Below, piece after piece: positions 15,813 through 24,117 of a stretch of 64,000 bases of DNA. The notes below the pieces were generated by a model. It had not been told where the DNA came from. It made no database searches and was given only the letters and a program-made list of their open reading frames with translations. This DNA is from Arthrobacter terrae (GTDB lineage Bacteria > Actinomycetota > Actinomycetes > Actinomycetales > Micrococcaceae). Within the stretch, counting starts at the first letter, position 1, and the number at the start of each line of letters is the position of its first letter. A program made the position numbers and the translations under genes. The stretch lies in assembly GCF_015708085.1 (NCBI RefSeq), contig NZ_JADNYM010000008.1, positions 1 through 64,000 of the forward strand, given 5' to 3'.

Positions 15813-17363
15813 TCACTCCACGGCGGGTACTGTTGCTTGGCCAAGGGGCCGCTCCGGCGCATGCAGCCGAGTCATGATCCGGGTAATACCGCCCGGACGT
15901 CGGTTCTTGGTAGCCAGTGAGACGGCGATCATGACCACAAAAGCCACGGGCACCGTCCACGCCGCCGGCTGTGCCAGCACCTGGTACCAGAATCCGGCGG
16001 GATTTTGGGTTGAAGCCAGTGTTGACGCTGCCAGTGGTGAGGATGCCGGTGCTGAGGATGCCAGGCGTGAACCGGCCAGGATGGCTGCGGCGCACAGTAT
16101 CCCGCCGGTGAGCATTCCGGCAATGGCTCCGATGTCTGTCAGTCCGCGCCACCAGATCCCGAGTACCAGCAGTGGACACAGCGTGGAGGCGGTAAAAGCA
16201 AACACCAGACTGACACTGCCGGCCAGCGCCAGCGATCCGGTGCCCAGTGCTACAGCCAGTGGAATCAGGGCGGAGAGCACCGCCGCGATGCGGAAGCCGC
16301 GTACGGTTCCACCGAAGAGATCCTGGCTGACCACGCCGGCCAGCGAAACCACAAGGCCCGAGGTGGTGGACAGGAAAGCTGCGAAAGCGCCGGCGATGAC
16401 CAGCGCGGACAGCACGTTCCCGGCGGCACCGCCGATCAGCCGTCCGGGCAGCAGCAGGACTGTCGCGTCCGCCTGCCCGTTCGTGGCCAGTTCCGGAAGG
16501 TAGATGCGGCCCAGGACTGCGTAGATGGTGGGAAAAAGATAAAAAACGGAGAGCAGTCCCAGGACGATCAGCGTTGTACGCCGTGCCGCGCCGCCGTCGG
16601 GATTGGTGTAAAACCGCACCAGCACGTGCGGCAGGCCCAAGGTTCCGAACAGCAGGGCGGTCATTAGGGACAGGTTCCGGTAGAGCCCCGCGGGTGCCAC
16701 GGTGTTCAGCGTCGTCGAGAACGCGGCGCCGCCGTCGCTCACCGGCCGCGCGCCCGCCGTCAGGACCAGAAGCACAAAAATCACCGGAACGGCAATGGCA
16801 GTCAGTTTGAGCCAGTACTGGAAAGCCTGCACGAAGGTGATGGAGCGCATGCCGCCGGTCATGACGGTAAGGCAGACGACGGCGACGACGGCCACCGCGC
16901 CGACCCAGGACGGCAGACCGGTGGTGATTCTGATGGTCAGCGCTGCGCCGTGGAGCTGGGGGACAATATAGAACCACCCAACGACCACCACGAGGGCACT
17001 GGTGACGTTTCGGACCCGGCGGGACTGCAGTCGGGATTGGGCGAAGTCGGGAAGGGTGTAGGCGCCGGAGCGCCGGAGCGGGGCTGCCACGAACAAGAGC
17101 AGCATCAGGTAGCCGGCCGTGTATCCCAGTGGGAACCAGAGCCCGTCAATTCCCGAGACCATGATCAGCCCCGCGATACCGAGGAAGCTGGCGGCTGAGA
17201 GGTATTCTCCGCCGATGGCTGAGGCATTCCACCACGGAGCCACGGTGCGGGAAGCGACGTAGAAGTCACTGGTGGTGCGGGACACGCGCAGACCGTAGAA
17301 ACCGATTAGTGCCGTGACCGCCGAAACGCCCGCCACCGCTGCATAACCGATGGCCGGATTCAC
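15813..17363 (-). CDS. Sodium/solute symporter (SSS family), acetate-permease type
   Basis: A 516-residue protein with about 13 hydrophobic helices. It has features shared with ActP/MctC carboxylate symporters: FYVASRTVAPWWNASAIGGE, YLSAASFLGIAGLIMVSGID, and TLPHVLVRFYTNP-type segment GLPHVLVRFYTNPDGGAARR. The start ATG overlaps the stop of the preceding small membrane protein (ATGA at 17360-17363). It is the last gene of a minus-strand unit lytS-lytR-small membrane protein-symporter, so its expression is probably tied to that two-component system. Likely substrates are short-chain carboxylates such as acetate, pyruvate or propionate; this is inferred from family. Confidence 0.85.
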   Translation of the reverse strand: MNPAIGYAAVAGVSAVTALIGFYGLRVSRTTSDFYVASRTVAPWWNASAIGGEYLSAASFLGIAGLIMVSGIDGLWFPLGYTAGYLMLLLFVAAPLRRSGAYTLPDFAQSRLQSRRVRNVTSALVVVVGWFYIVPQLHGAALTIRITTGLPSWVGAVAVVAVVCLTVMTGGMRSITFVQAFQYWLKLTAIAVPVIFVLLVLTAGARPVSDGGAAFSTTLNTVAPAGLYRNLSLMTALLFGTLGLPHVLVRFYTNPDGGAARRTTLIVLGLLSVFYLFPTIYAVLGRIYLPELATNGQADATVLLLPGRLIGGAAGNVLSALVIAGAFAAFLSTTSGLVVSLAGVVSQDLFGGTVRGFRIAAVLSALIPLAVALGTGSLALAGSVSLVFAFTASTLCPLLVLGIWWRGLTDIGAIAGMLTGGILCAAAILAGSRLASSAPASSPLAASTLASTQNPAGFWYQVLAQPAAWTVPVAFVVMIAVSLATKNRRPGGITRIMTRLHAPERPLGQATVPAVE

Positions 17364-17743
17364 TTCTCACCTATCAGATCGCGGTAGCGCGCTTCATTGC
17401 GGGCAGCGCTGCGGACAAAAAGCCAAGCGCACAGGCCCGTCACCGGGTATATCCCGGCGCCCAACACTAACCACGGCAGCGGCACCGTCAGCACCGTGAT
17501 GGAATGCAATTGCGGTGCCAGGGCCAGGAGCAGGCCGCAACCGGCCACCAGCAGCAAAAAACCCGCCGCCACCACCACGGCCAACCGCAGTTGGGAGCGG
17601 ATCAGGGACGTGATGAAGACCTCTCCTACGTCCGTCTGCTCGGCGACCTCACGCGCTACCGGAATCGGACCGGGGGAGCGTTGTGCCAGATTGCGCGGTG
17701 CCACCACCCGGACACGGGCAGGCGTCTCGCCGTCGTCGTTCAC
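17360..17743 (-). CDS. Small membrane partner of the symporter (DUF485-like)
   Basis: A protein of 127 residues starting with GTG at 17743, whose GTGA overlaps the stop of the response regulator. A polar N-terminus of about 55 residues is followed by two membrane helices (LAVVVAAGFLLLVAGCGLLL and VPLPWLVLGAGIYPVTGLCA) and a basic tail. Size, topology and position directly before an SSS symporter match the DUF485 proteins that accompany ActP-type permeases. The sequence is diverged from the DUF485 protein at 19927. Four-base overlaps on both sides imply tight coupling. Confidence 0.65.
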   Translation of the reverse strand: MNDDGETPARVRVVAPRNLAQRSPGPIPVAREVAEQTDVGEVFITSLIRSQLRLAVVVAAGFLLLVAGCGLLLALAPQLHSITVLTVPLPWLVLGAGIYPVTGLCAWLFVRSAARNEARYRDLIGEK

Positions 17744-18504
17744 GCTCCGGGCCGTACTCGGGAGGATTTCAGTGTGCCCCGCAGCGTGGGAAGGTGCCGC
17801 CGGCTGACCGGCAGATCCGTCGCAGATACCGAGACCGCAGGCCGGGCAGCACCGAGTTTCAGTGCGGTGACGTAGTCCATGCAGACCAGATAGGAACGGT
17901 GAATACGCAGGAAGCCGGCATCGGCCCACTGGCGTTCCAACTCTGCCAGCGGAACCCGGATCAGGTAGCTGGCGTCCTTGGTGTGCAGCCGGGCGTAGTC
18001 GCCCTGGGCCTGCACGAACCGGACTTCGTCGCGGCGAATAATTTTGCTGGTTCCGCCCTGATCCACGGTAATCAGCTCCGACTTTGTGCCTCGGCTGCCC
18101 GGACCGGCCCCTGCCCGGGCACCCGCCGTGGCGCCGAGCTCCGCAATGCGTCCAACCGAACAGGCCAGCCGCTGGGCCCGGACGGGTTTAAGCAGGTAGT
18201 CGACGGCGGCGAGTTCGAACGCTTCCAGCGCACAGTCCTCGTCGGCTGTAACGAAGACGACGGCGGGTGGGTCCGGTCGTGCGTTAACGGCACGTGCCAG
18301 TTGGAGGCCCGAGAGCCCCGGCATGTGAATGTCCAGGAAAATCGCGTCCACGGCGGCGCCATCCAGGGCCAGCAGTGCCTGGCTCCCGCTGGAGGCCGTG
18401 TGGATAACGCCGATCCGCTCGTCCCGGCCCAGCAGGAAGGCAAGCTCCTGCACGGCGGGGGGCTCGTCGTCGGCGACGAGGACATTGATCATGGCCTCCA
18501 GCAT
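17740..18504 (-). CDS. LytTR-family response regulator
   Basis: A 254-residue protein. The receiver domain (1-120) has the acidic pocket in VLVADDEPP, the phospho-acceptor Asp in IFLDIHMPGLSG and the Lys in YLLKPVRA. The C-terminal 100 residues are a LytTR DNA-binding domain with RRDEVRFVQAQGDYARLHT and FLRIHRSYLVCMDYVTALK. Such regulators bind pairs of 9-bp direct repeats about 12 bases apart; one such pair lies at 19817-19846. ATG 18504 is used; ATG 18492 is possible, since GGAGG lies just 2 bases before it. It follows the histidine kinase by 11 bases. Confidence 0.92.
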   Translation of the reverse strand: MLEAMINVLVADDEPPAVQELAFLLGRDERIGVIHTASSGSQALLALDGAAVDAIFLDIHMPGLSGLQLARAVNARPDPPAVVFVTADEDCALEAFELAAVDYLLKPVRAQRLACSVGRIAELGATAGARAGAGPGSRGTKSELITVDQGGTSKIIRRDEVRFVQAQGDYARLHTKDASYLIRVPLAELERQWADAGFLRIHRSYLVCMDYVTALKLGAARPAVSVSATDLPVSRRHLPTLRGTLKSSRVRPGA

Positions 18505-18515
18505 AGGGCCCGGCC

Positions 18516-19736
18516 TCAGGTATCGTGCTCGGGCTGGGACTTGGGCACCCGGACCGTGATCAGTGTCCCTGCCCCTGGTGCTGTCTCAATCACCAGTCCG
18601 TGGTCGTCGCCATAGACCTGGCGGAGCCGGGAATCGACGTTGCGCAGGCCCACGTGGTCGCCGTCTTGGTGCCCGGCCAGAACGGACCGCAGGTGCTCCG
18701 GTTCCATCCCGCCGCCGTCGTCCTCGATGATAACTTCGGCGTAGGCTCCACGGTCGTGGGCTGCGATGCGGACGTGCCCAATTCCTTCCTTGGCCTCCAA
18801 CCCGTGCCGTACGGCGTTTTCCACCAGTGGCTGCAGGCTCAGGAACGGGATCACCGTACCGAGGACTTCGGGGGCGATCAGCAGGCTGACCTGCAGACGA
18901 TCGCCAAACCGGGCGCGTTCGAGCAGCAGATAGCGGTCAATGCAGCGCAGCTCCTCGGCCAAGGTGGTGAAATCACCGTGCCGGCGAAAGGAATACCTGG
19001 TGAAGTCCGCGAACTCCACCACGAGCCCGCGCGCCCGGTCCGGGTCGGTGGTGATGAAGGAGGCGATGGCGTTCAAAGAGTTGTAGATGAAATGCGGGCT
19101 GATCTGTGCCCGCAGTGCGCGGACCTCGGCCTCCATCAGCAGTGTCCTGGAAGTGCCCAATTCTGCCAGCTGGACTTGGGCCGCGACCCAGCCGGCAACC
19201 TCATTCGTAGCGCGGACCAGGCCGGCGCTGGCGTGGCCGGTGAAAGCGGCGACGCAGCCAAGGACGCGGGAGTCGACCTGAATGGGTGAAATCACAACGT
19301 GTTTGAGTGCCGCCTCTGCCTCGCGCAGTCCCAGCGCCTGCCGGGTCGGCGCATCGAGTTTGCCGACCTGGGTCCGGCCGGAGGAGAGCGTTTTGGCGGC
19401 CAGCTCCATGACCTTCCCGCGGGCCTGGTCATCCGTGGCACTGCCTGCGCCGTCAAACGCCAGCAGACGGGACTCATCCGTCATCGCGAAAGCAGCACAG
19501 TTCAGCAGGCTCCGCAGATGCCCGCTGGCCTTGAGCGCGCCTGCGGGTTCGAGCCCGTTGCGCAGGTGGGCACCCGCCAGCGCGGCTGTGTGCAAAGCGG
19601 TGTAAGTGGCGTGTTCGACGTCGGTGCCAAGCTCACGGTAGGGCCGGGAAAGCCGGAAGCCAACGGCTCCGACAACACAGACGGACGCGACGATGACGGC
19701 GACCGCCGCGATGATGAACAGCGTCGATTCCGGCAT
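18516..19736 (-). CDS. LytS-type sensor histidine kinase
   Basis: A 406-residue protein with one N-terminal membrane helix (TLFIIAAVAVIVASVCVVGAVG), a GAF-like sensing region (about residues 45-200) and a His_kinase domain. That domain contains LRAQISPHFIYNSLNAIASF, with the phospho-accepting His in SPHFIYN, and an HATPase part with PLVENAVRHGLEAK and IIEDDGGGME. It is the partner of the LytTR regulator directly downstream. GAF-type input fits sensing of a small metabolite, perhaps the transported acid. The open frame continues upstream of 19736, but residues there are not family-like. No strong ribosome site is visible. Confidence 0.9.
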   Translation of the reverse strand: MPESTLFIIAAVAVIVASVCVVGAVGFRLSRPYRELGTDVEHATYTALHTAALAGAHLRNGLEPAGALKASGHLRSLLNCAAFAMTDESRLLAFDGAGSATDDQARGKVMELAAKTLSSGRTQVGKLDAPTRQALGLREAEAALKHVVISPIQVDSRVLGCVAAFTGHASAGLVRATNEVAGWVAAQVQLAELGTSRTLLMEAEVRALRAQISPHFIYNSLNAIASFITTDPDRARGLVVEFADFTRYSFRRHGDFTTLAEELRCIDRYLLLERARFGDRLQVSLLIAPEVLGTVIPFLSLQPLVENAVRHGLEAKEGIGHVRIAAHDRGAYAEVIIEDDGGGMEPEHLRSVLAGHQDGDHVGLRNVDSRLRQVYGDDHGLVIETAPGAGTLITVRVPKSQPEHDT

Positions 19737-19816
19737 GCAGCTAAGACTATCCGGCGGGCAGCCGGGCCAATGTACCGCTGACCCTTGAGTAGACCTGCGG
19801 AGCGGACCCGCGCTGT

Positions 19817-19846
19817 CATTGGGCGCATGGATCGTGCCGTTGGGCG
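19817..19846. promoter_or_regulatory. LytTR operator candidate: 9-bp direct repeats, 12-bp spacer
   Basis: CATTGGGCG (19817-19825) and CGTTGGGCG (19838-19846) differ at one base and are 21 bp apart start to start, two helical turns. LytTR regulators such as AgrA bind pairs of 9-bp direct repeats with this spacing. The site lies midway between the lytS start (19736) and the DUF485-actP start (19927), so one site could serve both transcripts. Confidence 0.6.
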
Positions 19847-19926
19847 ACGGCGGGCGCATCAGGTGCTGTGGACGAGGCCGGCACCGTGCATGGTGATAAG
19901 CATCACTATCAATTCAAGGAGGAATC

Positions 19927-20295
19927 ATGGGTAGTACTGCCCATAGCACGTCGGATGATCCCGCTCTTACCGTGGATTTCGTTGCGGAACAGGCCACCGA
20001 CGAGTTCCAGAATCTGCGCAAGCGGCACCGTAGTTTCGTTTTTCCCCTGGCCATCGGATTTTTGCTCTGGTATTTCGCGTATGTTCTGCTCGCGGACTAC
20101 GCCCATGACTTCATGTCAACCAAGGTCTGGGGCAGCATCAACATCGGGCTGATCCTGGGCCTTCTGCAGTTCGTCAGCACTTTTGGCATCACCACCTGGT
20201 ATGTCAGCTATGCCAACCGCAAGCTTGATCCGGCTGCGGAGAAGATCCGCAGCCGGCTTGAGGGCCCGCTCACGAAGGAAGAGGCCGCCAAATGA
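19927..20295 (+). CDS. DUF485 membrane protein (YjcH-like) of the acetate symporter operon
   Basis: A 122-residue protein with two membrane helices. FQNLRKRHRSFVFPLAIGFL and the second-helix region GLLQFVSTFGITTWYVSYAN are typical of DUF485/YjcH, and the tail is charged. These proteins are almost always encoded directly before an ActP-type symporter and are thought to support it; their biochemical role is not settled. AAGGAGG is 4 bases before the ATG. The stop overlaps the next start by four bases (ATGA at 20292). It is divergent from lytS. Confidence 0.9.
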   Translation: MGSTAHSTSDDPALTVDFVAEQATDEFQNLRKRHRSFVFPLAIGFLLWYFAYVLLADYAHDFMSTKVWGSINIGLILGLLQFVSTFGITTWYVSYANRKLDPAAEKIRSRLEGPLTKEEAAK

Positions 20296-21941
20296 GTGCA
20301 CTCGCCGCTGTGCCGCAACTTGTCCCGATGGCAGGGCTTGGCGCCCAGATGAAGGACACCGCGTGGGTGAATATCCTCATTTTTGGGCTCTTCGTCGCCA
20401 TCACCTTGGTCGTTGTCTTCCGGGCCAGCCGCAACAACAAGACCGCCGCGGACTACTACGCGGCAGGACGTTCCTTCACCGGACCGCAGAATGGCACGGC
20501 CATTGCCGGGGACTACCTCTCTGCGGCATCCTTCCTGGGCATCTGCGGGGCGATCGCCATCAACGGCTATGACGGTTTCCTGTACTCCGTTGGTTTTCTC
20601 GTAGCCTGGCTGGTTGCGCTGCTGCTGGTGGCGGAGCTGCTGCGCAATACCGGCAAATTCACGATGGCGGATGTACTGTCTTTCCGCCTGAAACAGCGTC
20701 CGGTCCGCATTGCCGCAGCTACCACGACGCTGATGGTCTGTTTCTTCTATCTATTGGCACAGATGGCCGGAGCAGGCGGTCTGGTTTCACTGCTGCTGGG
20801 GCTGGACAGCAAGGACAAGCTCGGCCAGGCGGTCGTGATCGCGGTGGTCGGCGCGCTGATGATTGTGTATGTACTGATCGGCGGCATGAAGGGCACCACC
20901 TGGGTGCAGATCATCAAGGCGATGCTGCTGATTGCCGGAGCAGCGGTAATGACTTTCATTGTCCTGGCGATGCACGGCTTTAATTTGTCCACTCTCCTGG
21001 ATGCGGCGGTCACCAAAGCCGGCGACGGCGGCGCAGCCCTTCTGAGTCCGGGTAAGGCTTACGGCGCCACCGGGACATCAAAGCTGGACTTCATTTCCCT
21101 GGCGCTTGCTTTGGTCCTCGGTACTGCTGCCCTGCCGCACGTGCTGATGCGCTTCTACACCGTGCCGACGGCCAAGGAAGCCCGGCGCTCGGTAGTGTGG
21201 GCTATCTGGCTAATAGGTATCTTCTACCTGTTTACGCTGGTTCTGGGCTACGGTGCCGGCGCACTGATCGGTTCCAAGGAAATCCTCGCGGCTCCCGGCG
21301 GAGTCAATGCGGCGGCTCCGTTGCTGGCCTTCGTGATCGGCGGTCCGGTCCTCCTTGGATTCATCTCCGCTGTCGCCTTCGCCACTATTCTCGCTGTGGT
21401 GGCCGGTCTGACCATCACCGCGGCCGCATCCTTCGCGCATGATATCTACACAAATGTCATCGCCAAAGGTGAGGTCAACCCGAAGGCGGAGGTCAAGGTT
21501 GCGCGGCGCACCGTCGTGGTGATCGGCATTGTTGCCATTGGCGGTGGCATTCTGGCCAACGGACAAAATGTGGCCTTCCTTGTGGCGCTGGCCTTTGCGG
21601 TAGCGGCAAGTGCAAACCTGCCGACCATCCTGTACTCGTTGTTCTGGAAGCGCTTCACCACCCAGGGCGCGTTGTGGAGCATGTACGGCGGTCTGGCGTT
21701 GGCAATCATTTTGATAGCGTTCTCCCCGGTGGTCTCGGGTAACGCCAAGGCTATGATCCCGGGTGCGGACTTCGCCTGGTTCCCGCTGGCCAATCCCGGA
21801 TTGGTCTCCATCCCCGCGGCTTTCGTCCTGGGCTGGCTCGGTACGGTCCTGGATAAGACGAAGGAAAGCCGCACTCTGCAGGCGGAGATGGAAGTCCGTT
21901 CGCTGACCGGGGTCGGCGCCGAAAAGGCGACCCCGCACTGA
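20292..21941 (+). CDS. actP: Cation/acetate symporter, SSS family (ActP/MctC-like)
   Basis: A 549-residue protein with about 13 helices. Hallmarks are DYYAAGRSFTGPQNGTAIAG, DYLSAASFLGICGAIAINGY, FTMADVLSFRLKQRPVR and LPHVLMRFYTVPTAKEARRS, all typical of the sodium-coupled acetate permease group. In Corynebacterium the related MctC takes up pyruvate, acetate and propionate. It is translationally coupled to the DUF485 gene and probably under the LytS/LytR system encoded divergently. It is a second symporter in addition to that at 15813-17363, and the two are clearly different in sequence. A palindromic terminator follows. Confidence 0.92.
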   Translation: MSALAAVPQLVPMAGLGAQMKDTAWVNILIFGLFVAITLVVVFRASRNNKTAADYYAAGRSFTGPQNGTAIAGDYLSAASFLGICGAIAINGYDGFLYSVGFLVAWLVALLLVAELLRNTGKFTMADVLSFRLKQRPVRIAAATTTLMVCFFYLLAQMAGAGGLVSLLLGLDSKDKLGQAVVIAVVGALMIVYVLIGGMKGTTWVQIIKAMLLIAGAAVMTFIVLAMHGFNLSTLLDAAVTKAGDGGAALLSPGKAYGATGTSKLDFISLALALVLGTAALPHVLMRFYTVPTAKEARRSVVWAIWLIGIFYLFTLVLGYGAGALIGSKEILAAPGGVNAAAPLLAFVIGGPVLLGFISAVAFATILAVVAGLTITAAASFAHDIYTNVIAKGEVNPKAEVKVARRTVVVIGIVAIGGGILANGQNVAFLVALAFAVAASANLPTILYSLFWKRFTTQGALWSMYGGLALAIILIAFSPVVSGNAKAMIPGADFAWFPLANPGLVSIPAAFVLGWLGTVLDKTKESRTLQAEMEVRSLTGVGAEKATPH

Positions 21942-22025
21942 GCGGCGGCACGGACAGAAGCGGTTGACAGCTGACGACCGGGACTGGCAGGACTCTCAGC
22001 CGGTGATATGGACGAATGCCGGTGG

Positions 22026-22067
22026 GATGGACGGATGCCGTGGAAATTTCCGCGGCATCCGTCCATC
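22026..22067. terminator. Palindromic terminator between convergent genes
   Basis: GATGGACGGATGCCG (22026-22040) pairs perfectly over 15 bp with CGGCATCCGTCCATC (22053-22067). A further partial copy of the left arm (GATGGACGAATGCC) lies just upstream near 22008. It sits between actP and the convergent minus-strand operon and can serve both directions, although U tracts are weak. Confidence 0.65.
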
Positions 22068-22119
22068 TCCATGGCATCCCCGGGGCAACCGTCGCCCGGG
22101 GCAATCCGCGCCCGGGTAA

Positions 22120-22842
22120 TTAGTGGTGATGCCCGGCCGGGTCATGTAGGGCGGGAAGCGAGGGGGAGTGGGTGCCGTGTTCGCCGTGCGGAACTGCATG
22201 CAGCCCGGCGGTGGTGGCGGCCAGGCCCGGTGTCGCAACGGCCGCGACGAGGAGGGCGGCGGCGAACATGGCCGCCAACAGTCGTCCGGCTGGCGGAGCC
22301 TTAATAGGGGCAGACTCTGAAGGCTCGGCAGCCGTCCATCCCGCTGGATCCCCGCCACGGCGCAGCCAGCCAACGGAACCCAGGATTGCCAGCTCCAGTA
22401 CGACGGAGCACGCGGAGCTGAGGTCGAATGTGCGGTTCGCTGCCGGCAGCTGCCACAGGCCGTAAATGATGGCTCCCAGCTGTAGAGTCACCGCCGCCGG
22501 CAGCAGCCTGCCGGTCAGCAGCGGCCAGACGGGGGAGCCATTGCGCAATGTCGCAATGGCCCACAGCAGCAGGCAGAGGGCCCAGGCCCCGACGATAACC
22601 GCAGCCACAAGCCCAAGTGCGGAAGCCGCCGTCGTACTTCCGGACTCCGATGCGGTTGGCCCGAATTCCTGCACGGCCGCCGCAACGAGGTTGGAGCTCA
22701 AACCGAAGGTGACCGCCGCCGCGCCGAGACCTGCAAAGCCGGTGAAAAGCCGGACCGCTTCGGGGAGCAAAGCGAAGGTTTCGGAGCTACCGGCGCCGGC
22801 AGCATGTCCGCGAAGCTCCCGGTGCGCCGTGGCGGCGGACAT
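22120..22842 (-). CDS. Membrane protein of unknown function with His-rich tail
   Basis: A protein of 240 residues starting at ATG 22842, two bases after the stop of the DUF4383 gene. About five hydrophobic helices are visible (for example LGLVAAVIVGAWALCLLLWA and LLPAAVTLQLGAIIYGLWQL). The final 25 residues carry eight His residues (ending HDPAGHHH), which could bind a metal such as Cu or Zn. No family was recognised. The open frame continues far upstream on this strand but overlaps the DUF4383 gene and is not protein-like. Confidence 0.6.
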   Translation of the reverse strand: MSAATAHRELRGHAAGAGSSETFALLPEAVRLFTGFAGLGAAAVTFGLSSNLVAAAVQEFGPTASESGSTTAASALGLVAAVIVGAWALCLLLWAIATLRNGSPVWPLLTGRLLPAAVTLQLGAIIYGLWQLPAANRTFDLSSACSVVLELAILGSVGWLRRGGDPAGWTAAEPSESAPIKAPPAGRLLAAMFAAALLVAAVATPGLAATTAGLHAVPHGEHGTHSPSLPALHDPAGHHH

Positions 22843-22844
22843 GG

Positions 22845-23264
22845 TTACGCCGTCCGGCTGGTCATGGAGCGACGGGCAACTGATTTGTCCTGCGAGAGCC
22901 CGACGCCCAGCAGCAGAACGGCGCTGGCCAGGTGCAGGACGTTGTCCGCGCCGTTGAGGGCGATGATGTTCAATGAGCTGCCGAGCAGGAACAGACCGAC
23001 GATACCAACGAGCAGGTACACCGCCCCTACGGTAGTGTTCACACCTCTCGCGGCGGGGATGGAGCTTAGTCCGGCGATCAGCAGCGCGGCACCGATGGCC
23101 AGGTGGATGACGTTGTGCAGTGGATTGACCGCGAAGATAATGAGGTTCTGGCCCTCGGTGGCGAAGAACCCGACGCCGGAGGTGACGAAGAATCCGAGGA
23201 TACCCACCAGAAGGTAGACGGCACCGAAGATCGTGGCAATCAGCCTGTTGGGTGAAGTACGCAT
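22845..23264 (-). CDS. DUF4383 membrane protein
   Basis: A protein of 139 residues with four membrane helices arranged as two similar halves: TIFGAVYLLVGILGFFVTS and VGAVYLLVGIVGLFLLGSS begin them, and LHNVIHLAIGAALL and ADNVLHLASAVLLL end them. The NxxHL motif in each half is the DUF4383 signature. The function of the family is unknown. ATG 23264 has GGAAGG close upstream. It forms a two-gene unit with the His-tailed membrane protein. Confidence 0.85.
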   Translation of the reverse strand: MRTSPNRLIATIFGAVYLLVGILGFFVTSGVGFFATEGQNLIIFAVNPLHNVIHLAIGAALLIAGLSSIPAARGVNTTVGAVYLLVGIVGLFLLGSSLNIIALNGADNVLHLASAVLLLGVGLSQDKSVARRSMTSRTA

Positions 23265-23427
23265 GAGGGAAAGCCTTCCGTAACGGGATCCGCTGTACGG
23301 CGTTTCCCGGGGTGTCGACAGTTCCAAGCGGAACGTGCAACCTTAGTTCGCCGCGCTGAAGGTAATGGATGGGCGCACGCCGTGGAATTCTTCTGCCCGG
23401 CTGCCGGCCGCACTGCCCGGCTGGGCC

Positions 23428-23904
23428 TTATCCGGTGTGGCGGGGGCCGCGCTGCAGCAGCGGATTGAGGCGGAAGGGGATTAATTCACCCATGGCCAGC
23501 GATGTGTCTGTCCTTTCGACGCCGTCGCAGGCCTGAATTTTGCCATTGATCCGAAAGAGGTCTTCGGCATCCGTGCAGACTACTCGGACCAACAAATCGG
23601 CGGCCCCGGTGAGCCCGAAGGCCTCGACCACCTCGGGGATCTGCGCCAGCGAATCAGTCAGCGCGCCAAGCTTGTGCTGCTGGACATGGATGGAGATGAA
23701 AGCCAGCAGCGGGTAGCCCAGCGAGACCGGGTTGATCCGCCGTTCGAAGGAAAGAAAGACGTTCCGCGATTCCAAAGCCGACATCCGGGCCTGCACGGTA
23801 TTGCGCGAGAGCCCCAGCTTCTGCGCCAGTGCCACCACGGTGCGGCGCGGGTCTTTGGCCAGCTCCAGCAGAAGCCGCAGGTCGGTACCGTCGAGGGTTT
23901 GCAT
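23428..23904 (-). CDS. Lrp/AsnC-family transcriptional regulator (BkdR-like by position)
   Basis: A protein of 158 residues. The N-terminal winged helix-turn-helix reads TDLRLLLELAKDPRRTVVAL followed by KLGLSRNTVQARM. The C-terminal part is an AsnC-type ligand domain with FISIHVQQHKLGALTDSL and ADLLVRVVCTDAEDLF. It is divergent from the branched-chain 2-oxoacid dehydrogenase operon, the same layout as Pseudomonas bkdR, so it probably senses a branched-chain amino acid and controls that operon. A perfect palindrome at 23932-23954 is its likely site. ATG 23904 was chosen because the domain starts there; upstream in-frame residues look unrelated. Confidence 0.9.
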   Translation of the reverse strand: MQTLDGTDLRLLLELAKDPRRTVVALAQKLGLSRNTVQARMSALESRNVFLSFERRINPVSLGYPLLAFISIHVQQHKLGALTDSLAQIPEVVEAFGLTGAADLLVRVVCTDAEDLFRINGKIQACDGVERTDTSLAMGELIPFRLNPLLQRGPRHTG

Positions 23905-23931
23905 AGTGCGCAAGAATAGCACGGCGCAAGG

Positions 23932-23954
23932 GAGCAAAATAGTGCATTTTGCTC
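23932..23954. promoter_or_regulatory. Lrp-type operator: 9-bp arms, 5-bp spacer
   Basis: GAGCAAAAT (23932-23940) and ATTTTGCTC (23946-23954) are exact inverted repeats around AGTGC. A weaker site, TTGC-N7-GCAA, lies near 23899-23913 over the lrp start. Clustered sites of this type suit Lrp/AsnC octamers. The palindrome is 27 bases upstream of lrp and about 160 upstream of the E1alpha start. Confidence 0.65.
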
Positions 23955-24117
23955 AATTTCGCGGCTGCCGGTTGTGCCTTCCGGCTCCTGTGAGTAGGGT
24001 CACACTACATACGGGCAAGGAAGCTTGGGTGCAGCCGCGCGGTCATAAACCGCAGGTTGGGACCGGCCGGGAACCACGAGTTTCCGGGTCTGTCAGGACA
24101 ACAGGTAAAGGTTGTGT

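Noticed and set aside
22843-23340. N-terminal extension of the His-tailed membrane protein
   Set aside because: It lies in a different frame over the DUF4383 gene and is Arg-rich shadow coding. ATG 22842 directly after the DUF4383 stop is the natural start.
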